DNA from: Pseudomonadota bacterium
GTDB taxonomy: Bacteria; Pseudomonadota; Alphaproteobacteria; Rhizobiales; Aestuariivirgaceae
Direction: 5' to 3'
Length of the DNA stretch: 64,000 bases
Assembly: GCA_020161855.1 (NCBI GenBank)
Contig: JAIUNJ010000003.1
Location: forward strand, 62,001-126,000
This document shows positions 58,736 to 64,000 of the stretch, in pieces; positions within the stretch are counted from its first letter, which is position 1, and each line of letters begins with the position of its first letter. The notes under the pieces are model-generated. The model had not been told where the DNA came from. It saw nothing but the letters and a program-made list of their open reading frames with translations, and ran no database searches. The position numbers were made by a program, and so were the translations under genes.

Positions 58736-59764
58736 ATGCCGAAAGCCACAATCCGTGATGTTGCCAGGCAGGCGGGCCTCTCGCTCTCAACTGTCAACCG
58801 GGTATTACATGAGCCGCAAAAGGTGCGCGAAGAGACAATCAGGATCGTCTATCAAGCAGCTGATAAAGTTGGGTTTTATGGGCTTGAATCAATCCGGGGC
58901 AGGCTGGCAGGAAGCAGGCCGAAACTGCGAATTGGCGTCCTGCTCCTGCAGCGTTCCCAGAGCTTCTACAGGAACCTCGCGCAATGCCTGGAGGAGGCCG
59001 CCATGGCTGTCAGCAGCCATGAAATCATGATACGAATTGAGTACACGGATGAGATCACGCCTCAGAATGTCTCCGAAGGCCTGCTGCGGCTCGGCGAACA
59101 CGCGGATTTCGTCGGCGTCGTTGCGCCCGAGCATCCCACTATCTCCGCCACGCTGGAGCAGCTTGCCGCTCGCGGCATCAGAACCTTCGCGCTCGTCTCG
59201 CAGCTCACGGCACGCTGCAATCTTGGCTTTGTCGGCCTCGACTCATGGAAGGTCGGCCGCACCTCGGGGTGGCTTTTCGACAATCTGTGCAAGCCCCCCG
59301 GCAAGATCGCCATTCTTGTCGGCAATCATCGCTATCGCTGTCAGGAGACAAACGAGAGTGGCTTCCGCTCCTATTTCCGGGAGCACGCACGCGGCTTCGA
59401 ATTGCTGGAGGCGCGTTCGACCTTCGAGACCGACAGCATTGCGCGGGAACTGACCGAGCAGCTCTGTGAAGAGCATCCTGATCTCGTCGGCCTCTATGTC
59501 TCCGGCGGCGGCATTGCCGGTGCCGTATCAGCGCTGCGCGACAGTGGCAGAGCCACAGACATCGTGACAGTGGGCTATGATCTCAGTGAGGTCACGCGTG
59601 CTGCGCTTCTCGACGGCACGATCAATGTTCTGCTTGCGCATCCCCTGCCGTTACTGGCCAGAGAAGCCATCGCCGCGATGATCCGGACCTTTGACGGCGG
59701 CGGGGATTTTCCACCGCAATCCATCGCCCTGCCCTTCGATATCTATACGCCTGAGAATATTTAA
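58736..59764 (+). CDS. LacI-family transcriptional regulator
   Basis: A 342-residue LacI-type repressor/activator. The N-terminal headpiece ATIRDVARQAGLSLSTVNRVLH (near 4-25) and hinge region are followed by a periplasmic-binding-like ligand domain (about 60-335). I start at the ATG at 58736 (GGAGA upstream) over an ATG 12 bp earlier. It is divergent from the membrane-hydroxylase unit and convergent with the hydroxyacid dehydrogenase gene, so it may control both; the ligand is probably a sugar or sugar acid. Confidence 0.9.
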   Translation: MPKATIRDVARQAGLSLSTVNRVLHEPQKVREETIRIVYQAADKVGFYGLESIRGRLAGSRPKLRIGVLLLQRSQSFYRNLAQCLEEAAMAVSSHEIMIRIEYTDEITPQNVSEGLLRLGEHADFVGVVAPEHPTISATLEQLAARGIRTFALVSQLTARCNLGFVGLDSWKVGRTSGWLFDNLCKPPGKIAILVGNHRYRCQETNESGFRSYFREHARGFELLEARSTFETDSIARELTEQLCEEHPDLVGLYVSGGGIAGAVSALRDSGRATDIVTVGYDLSEVTRAALLDGTINVLLAHPLPLLAREAIAAMIRTFDGGGDFPPQSIALPFDIYTPENI

Positions 59765-59773
59765 AAAGCGCGC

Positions 59774-60802
59774 CTAGTCCTGCTGCCAGCCCTTGACCCG
59801 GGCATGGCCCAGCGCGTCACGATTGACAACGAACTCCGGAACCTTGCCGCTGACCACATCGATGATGGATTTGATGGCGGTACGTGCAACGCCGTCCATG
59901 AAGGTGTCGGTCCAGCACAGGGAGTGCGGTGTCACGATCACATTATCCATGAAGAAGAGCGGGTTGTCGGGCTCCGGCGGCTCCTTCTCCACCACATCCA
60001 GCCCGGCACCGGCAATGGCGCCGGACTGCAGGGCCTGGATCAGCGCGGCTTCATCAATGATCGGCCCGCGCGCGATGTTGATCAGGAAGGCCGTTGGCTT
60101 CATCAACGCGAGGCGCGCGCCATTGAGCAAGTGCCGTGTGCTGGCATCCAGCAAACAGGCGACGATCACAAAATCGGACTGTGAGAGCAGGCCATCGAGA
60201 TCAACACGCTCAACACCATGCTTTGCGCAGACAGCGTCACTCGTGTGCGGATCCGCAACGAATGTGCGGAGGCCGAAGGGCGCCATGAGCCGGGCGATCT
60301 CCTGGCCAATGCCACCGAACCCGATGATGCCGATCGAACGCCCCGGCAGGCCGATCCCCGGAAAATCACCACGCTGCGCCCAGCGGCCCTCGCGCGGCAA
60401 ACGGGACTTCAGCGGCAGGCGAAGGCTGAGCGCCAGAACAAAGGCCAACGCCGTCGTCGCCACGGAATGACGGACGGCGACCGGGGTGTTCGTTACCAGA
60501 ATGCCACGCTTCGACAGCGACGGAAGCTCCAATGCATCGAAGCCGACGCCATTGCGCGCCAGGACGCGAAGCCTCCCCTTGTCCTGAGCCAGGGCCTGCT
60601 CATTCACCTTGGCCCCGCCGATGAACAGCGCATCGTAATTCGCAAGATGACCGGCGGAGATTGCCGGGCCATCGGGAGGCAGCTTCTCCCAGGCGAGGCC
60701 CGCATCCGTGAAAAGCTGCAGTGGCGCCGTGCCAAAGAGTGGCGTGCCAGCCGTATCGAACAGATCGGCCGTTACGCCAATGCGTATGTCGCTCTTGCTC
60801 AT
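59774..60802 (-). CDS. D-isomer-specific 2-hydroxyacid dehydrogenase
   Basis: A 342-residue NAD(P)-dependent dehydrogenase interconverting 2-hydroxy and 2-oxo acids. The cofactor motif GRSIGIIGFGGIGQEIA (near 150-166) and catalytic Arg/Glu/His are visible (NIARGPIIDEAAL near 246-258, VVEKEPPEPDNPL near 270-282, TPHSLCWTD near 293-301). It is last in the minus-strand unit with two Gfo/Idh/MocA genes and the RraA-like gene, 15 bp after the first of them. Confidence 0.92.
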   Translation of the reverse strand: MSKSDIRIGVTADLFDTAGTPLFGTAPLQLFTDAGLAWEKLPPDGPAISAGHLANYDALFIGGAKVNEQALAQDKGRLRVLARNGVGFDALELPSLSKRGILVTNTPVAVRHSVATTALAFVLALSLRLPLKSRLPREGRWAQRGDFPGIGLPGRSIGIIGFGGIGQEIARLMAPFGLRTFVADPHTSDAVCAKHGVERVDLDGLLSQSDFVIVACLLDASTRHLLNGARLALMKPTAFLINIARGPIIDEAALIQALQSGAIAGAGLDVVEKEPPEPDNPLFFMDNVIVTPHSLCWTDTFMDGVARTAIKSIIDVVSGKVPEFVVNRDALGHARVKGWQQD

Positions 60803-60817
60803 CTCAATCTCCCAAAC

Positions 60818-61867
60818 TTACAAGGACGGTGCGGCTGACGACTGGAGATCAACCGCCCTTCCGCTGCGCGCCGATTCATAGGCGCCGAAAACAAGGTCGT
60901 AGGTCCTGCGGCTGTCGGCGCCCGAAGTTTCCGCCGGCACACCCTTGCGGAGGCAATCAAGCCAATGCTGCTGGATCAGAACGACACTTTCCTGCGTGCC
61001 GTGCCAGGGTATGACAGACCACGGATAGAGCGTTGGGGACACGTCATGCGCCTGGGTCTTTCCATCGGAATGCACCGAAAGCCGGTATCCGGAATCAAGC
61101 CGCAGGCTGCCGCGCGTGCCCTCGATCTGCAGCGTCAGTTCCGGAAAGGGATCAGGATCGATCGGGCTGGCGTAGGAACATTCGACGACACTGGTCATGC
61201 CACCAACGTGATTGAGCATGACCGTTGCGAGATCTTCACCGCGGATGCCAGGCTTGATGCTCTGGCTCTGGCAATAGAGGCGCGTTGCCTCACCGAAGAG
61301 ATATCGCGCCACATCGAGCATGTGCACGCCAAGATCGAGAATTGCAAAGTGATCCTCGTTGGCGAGATAGGGCTGCTTGCCGTAGATGTTGTGGCCGGTA
61401 CGGAATGCGACCCGGCCCCACGTGACCTTTCCGATTGCGCCGGACGCGATAACCTCGCGCACCTTGCGCACCGGCCGCAGGAAGCGCGTGTTCTCATGGA
61501 CCATGAAGGGAATGCCGGCCGTCTCGCAGGTCTCGACGAGAGCCAGGCATTCCGCATGCGATGGCGCCAGGGGTTTCTGCACAATCGTCGGAATGCGCCG
61601 GCTGGCTGCAAGGCCAACCAGCTCGACGTGAGAGCGCATGGTCGTCGCGATATCCACGAAATCGACCTCACCGGAATCGAGAAGAGCCTCCGCCGACGAG
61701 AAGACTGACTTGGCGCCATATCGCGATGCCGCAGACTGCGCCTTTGCCTGGTCGAGATCACACACCGCCGCGAGCGTCACATCGGGCAGGTAGCTCCATG
61801 CCGCCAGATGGTTCTCGGCAAAGAAGCCGCAGCCGATGACTCCCACCCTGAGCTTTGCGTTTGTCAC
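60818..61867 (-). CDS. Gfo/Idh/MocA-family oxidoreductase (first)
   Basis: A 349-residue NAD-dependent sugar oxidoreductase. The dinucleotide motif VGVIGCGFFAENHLAAW (near 8-24), the EKP-like motif VQKPLAPS (near 95-102; Lys within) and DLGVHMLDVARYLFGE (near 172-187) are typical. Substrates are sugars or inositols; not determinable here. Paralogous to the gene at 62621-63664 (about the same length and motifs). It follows the RraA-like gene by 10 bp. Confidence 0.92.
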   Translation of the reverse strand: MTNAKLRVGVIGCGFFAENHLAAWSYLPDVTLAAVCDLDQAKAQSAASRYGAKSVFSSAEALLDSGEVDFVDIATTMRSHVELVGLAASRRIPTIVQKPLAPSHAECLALVETCETAGIPFMVHENTRFLRPVRKVREVIASGAIGKVTWGRVAFRTGHNIYGKQPYLANEDHFAILDLGVHMLDVARYLFGEATRLYCQSQSIKPGIRGEDLATVMLNHVGGMTSVVECSYASPIDPDPFPELTLQIEGTRGSLRLDSGYRLSVHSDGKTQAHDVSPTLYPWSVIPWHGTQESVVLIQQHWLDCLRKGVPAETSGADSRRTYDLVFGAYESARSGRAVDLQSSAAPSL

Positions 61868-61877
61868 TTCGCCCTCG

Positions 61878-62573
61878 TCAGTGAATTTCGCCGGATTGCT
61901 TCAGCGCGTCACGCAGCACGCGGCTGTTGAAACCCTGCTTCTTCGCAACATCGAGGATCACCTTCTCACGGCGCGACACAAGATCGATGGCCGCGGTCAG
62001 CTTCTTCACGGCATCGGCAGGGATCACCACCGCACCATGGAAATCAGCATGGATCACGTCGTCATGCTGGACCAGCATGCCGAAGATATTGGCGTCGCAG
62101 TTCATCTGCACCATGTGAATATGCGCATGGCTGGGGCCGATGCGTCCGCCGATGATCTGGAAGCCCGGTGCGAGCATGTCGAGATCGCGGAAGGACCCAT
62201 TCGTGACGCAGCCAAGAACGCCCAACGCCTTGTGAATGGTCGTCTGGACTTCGCCCCAGAAGGCTCCGAAGCCCGGCCGGTCATCAATGTCCTGGATGAC
62301 GGCGATGGTCGGCAGGTCCGTCGGCGACACATAGTCATACCACGCCTCGCGCTCAGGGATGGGACCGCGCGGCGGCTCCTTGGCGCGCACCAGGCCGGTT
62401 CTGGCGAGACCGACGATCGGCGGAAACTTGCGATCGACAGCCACCATCGGCTCGACAGTGAAGCCTACCGCGCGGCGCTCCGGAACGATCAGTTCGAGAC
62501 CGTTGCAGATCGTCGGCGTGTCCCACTGCTTCAGAACTTCAAGGTCGGCGGCATTGAAGGGAAATTTGCTCAT
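61878..62573 (-). CDS. RraA-like protein (aldolase/demethylmenaquinone-methyltransferase-like family)
   Basis: A 231-residue protein with the RraA-fold motif GVLGCVTNGSFRDLDML (near 118-134), where aldolase members bind the metal and oxalacetate-like substrates. In catabolic operons such proteins act as 4-hydroxy-4-methyl-2-oxoglutarate/oxaloacetate-type aldolases rather than RNase E inhibitors. Location between two sugar oxidoreductases supports a catabolic role. The next gene on the same strand lies 10 bp downstream. Confidence 0.85.
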   Translation of the reverse strand: MSKFPFNAADLEVLKQWDTPTICNGLELIVPERRAVGFTVEPMVAVDRKFPPIVGLARTGLVRAKEPPRGPIPEREAWYDYVSPTDLPTIAVIQDIDDRPGFGAFWGEVQTTIHKALGVLGCVTNGSFRDLDMLAPGFQIIGGRIGPSHAHIHMVQMNCDANIFGMLVQHDDVIHADFHGAVVIPADAVKKLTAAIDLVSRREKVILDVAKKQGFNSRVLRDALKQSGEIH

Positions 62574-62620
62574 TGTCTTATATCCTGCGTAAGGGGTTGG
62601 GTCAGGGTTGATGGGTGAAT

Positions 62621-63664
62621 TCAGGCTTTCGGGCGAACGCTGGCATGCGTGCGGGCCGACTCGTAGGCCGCCTCCACCAGCGCATAGGTCTTGAGATTGT
62701 CTTCGCCCGAAGTGTCAGCCGGAACACCGGCGCGCAAAGCATCGAGCATGTGCTTGCAGGTGTTGCGGGCAGCTTCCTGCGAGACGTGCCATGGCCGTGT
62801 CGTCCAGTGCAGCAGCGGCGTGCCGACACGCTCCTCGAAGGACAGGCCCTGCGTTGTGACCACCATGGTCTCGCCCTTCTTCATGATGAGCGAGCCTTGC
62901 GACCCCTCGATCTCGAGAAGTGTCTCCGGAAAGGCGTCGTCGGCGCGGCGCGCCTCATAGGTGCATTCGACGACCGACACTGCACCCGACGTGTGGCGCA
63001 GCATCATCGTGGCCGTATCCTCGGCCCGGACCTTGGGATTCCGCCGCTGCGTTTCGCAATAGACACGCTCGACTTCGCCCATGAACACGCGCGCCAGATC
63101 GAGAACGTGAATGCCGACATCCAGAATGGCGAGCCGCTCTTCGTTATAGAAATAGGGCTGCCCCTTGTAGACATCATAGCCCGTGCGGAAATTGATGCGC
63201 GCCCAACTCGGCTCGCCGATGGTTCCCGCAGCGATCACTTGCGCGACCCGCATCATGGCTGCAGCAAAACGGAAATTCTCATGCACCGCCAGCCAGGCGC
63301 CGTTCGCCTTGGCCGTCTCGACAATTGCCACGCATTCTTCCCACTGAGGGGCGAATGGCTTCTGCACCACGGTTGCAATCTTGCGCTTGGCCGTGAGCGC
63401 CGCCAGTTCACGGTGAGTGTCCATGCGGGTGGTGATGTCAACGAGATCGAGCTTCACGGAGTCGAGCATCTGGCCGGCGTCTGTGAACCATTGCGCGCCG
63501 AATTGCTCGCCCGCAGCCCGGGCCCTTGCCTCGTCGCGGTCGCAGACGGCAACCAGATGAGCGCCCTCCGCGGCAAGGTCTCGCCAGGAATTCAGATGGT
63601 TCTGAGCGTAAAATCCGCAGCCAATCAATCCGACACGGACAGGCGAGGCTTCAGCATTCTTCAT
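62621..63664 (-). CDS. Gfo/Idh/MocA-family oxidoreductase (second)
   Basis: A 347-residue paralogue of the gene at 60818. Dinucleotide motif VGLIGCGFYAQNHLNSW (near 9-25), VQKPFAPQ (near 97-104) and DVGIHVLDLARVFMGE (near 175-190) are all shared. Two such enzymes in one operon suggest two oxidation/reduction steps, or a heteromer. It lies 19 bp after the SDR gene and 47 bp before the RraA-like gene. Confidence 0.92.
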   Translation of the reverse strand: MKNAEASPVRVGLIGCGFYAQNHLNSWRDLAAEGAHLVAVCDRDEARARAAGEQFGAQWFTDAGQMLDSVKLDLVDITTRMDTHRELAALTAKRKIATVVQKPFAPQWEECVAIVETAKANGAWLAVHENFRFAAAMMRVAQVIAAGTIGEPSWARINFRTGYDVYKGQPYFYNEERLAILDVGIHVLDLARVFMGEVERVYCETQRRNPKVRAEDTATMMLRHTSGAVSVVECTYEARRADDAFPETLLEIEGSQGSLIMKKGETMVVTTQGLSFEERVGTPLLHWTTRPWHVSQEAARNTCKHMLDALRAGVPADTSGEDNLKTYALVEAAYESARTHASVRPKA

Positions 63665-63683
63665 GTGGCATGTCCTGTGAGTG

Positions 63684-64000
63684 CTAAAGTTGAATTGAGT
63701 AACCGCCGTCGACCGGGATGGCTGTACCCGTCACAAAGTCCGAGGCGCGGCTGGCCAGGAAAACCGCCAGGCCGGCAAGATCCCGTGGCTCGCCCCAGCG
63801 TCCCGCAGGCGTCCGCTCCACGACCTTGGAAAACATCTCCGGCGCTGACTGGCGGCCACCACGCGTCAGAGGCGTGTCAATGAAGCCTGGCAGTATGGCG
63901 TTGACCTGAACATTGTAGCGCGCCCAGGACACGGCCAGCGACTTCGTAAGCTGCACGACGCCGCCCTTGCTGGACGAATAGGGCCCGATAAGCGCACCCC
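63684..64000 (-). CDS. Short-chain dehydrogenase/reductase, 3' part (gene continues past the right edge)
   Basis: Only the C-terminal 104 or so codons are visible. Catalytic Tyr-x3-Lys in GPYSSSKGG lies at the window edge, followed by QLTKSLAVSWARYNVQVNAILPGFIDTPL and the SDR ending GTAIPVDGGYSIQL. This is a classical SDR of about 250 residues, cut by the window boundary. It is the most upstream gene seen of the minus-strand unit ending with the hydroxyacid dehydrogenase. Confidence 0.9.
   Translation of the reverse strand, partial: GALIGPYSSSKGGVVQLTKSLAVSWARYNVQVNAILPGFIDTPLTRGGRQSAPEMFSKVVERTPAGRWGEPRDLAGLAVFLASRASDFVTGTAIPVDGGYSIQL

Noticed and set aside
1-64000. Prophage or insertion sequence
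   Set aside because: No integrase, transposase, phage structural gene or terminal inverted repeats recognised; gene density and composition are even.

Overview
The window reads as chromosomal DNA of a motile alphaproteobacterium, most likely of the order Hyphomicrobiales (Rhizobiales). This rests on the rhizobial flagellar gene order (fliI-flgF-DUF1217 divergent from motA-fliM-fliN-fliG-flhB-flgBC-fliE-flgGAI-motE-flgH-fliLP), an FtcR/Rem-type regulator, MotE, and an FnrN/FixNOQP-type respiration locus. Coding density is high, composition is GC-rich, and most neighbouring genes overlap or nearly touch. I see no tRNA, rRNA, phage, insertion sequence or CRISPR.

Region 1 (1-18.9 kb, flagellum). 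On the minus strand, from motA leftwards, lie the stator, C-ring, export, rod, P-ring and L-ring genes. They are followed by two tandem flagellin genes, fliF, a FliH-like gene and the start of motB. On the plus strand are a DUF1217 gene, flgF and fliI. The orphan OmpR-type regulator FtcR closes the region. Both flagellin genes carry a TTAA-type direct repeat about 125-145 bp upstream of their starts and a small CCGG hairpin about 45 bp upstream.

Region 2 (19.1-31.3 kb, low-oxygen respiration). A cysteine-free MerR-type protein is followed by FnrN, then hemN with a hemerythrin-like gene (minus), and ccoNOQP-ccoGHIS (plus). A perfect FNR box sits between the two divergent operons. A TSUP-family permease ends the region.

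Region 3 (31.3-44.5 kb, a compact 11-gene minus-strand operon). Genes in order of transcription: class III aminotransferase, two Rieske oxygenases, a PotDABC-like ABC importer, a small unknown protein, a trimethylamine-dehydrogenase-like flavoprotein, a DddQ-like cupin and a YtcJ-like amidohydrolase. A divergent TetR/BetI-like gene and a palindromic operator face it. I infer uptake and demethylation of an N-methylated or betaine-like compound. The substrate is unknown and this is the best candidate for an undescribed pathway.

Region 4 (44.5-51.4 kb). A 406-bp gap holds six 19-bp tandem repeats and a convincing small transcription unit (consensus promoter plus intrinsic terminator) that may encode a small RNA. 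After an exoD-like gene comes a MerR-controlled metal/envelope cluster: DsbA-like protein, L,D-transpeptidase, ZntA-like ATPase, LspA, PCu(A)C and Sco1.

Region 5 (51.4-64 kb, carbon-acid catabolism). Included are a mannonate/fructuronate-type oxidoreductase, a zinc alcohol dehydrogenase, an epimerase-like SDR, an FMN 2-hydroxy-acid oxidase, a membrane hydroxylase with a Rieske ferredoxin and a KPHMT-like protein, a LacI regulator, and a set of a 2-hydroxyacid dehydrogenase, two Gfo/Idh/MocA oxidoreductases, an RraA-like protein and a partial SDR. Palindromes typical of GntR and LacI operators lie in the promoter gaps.
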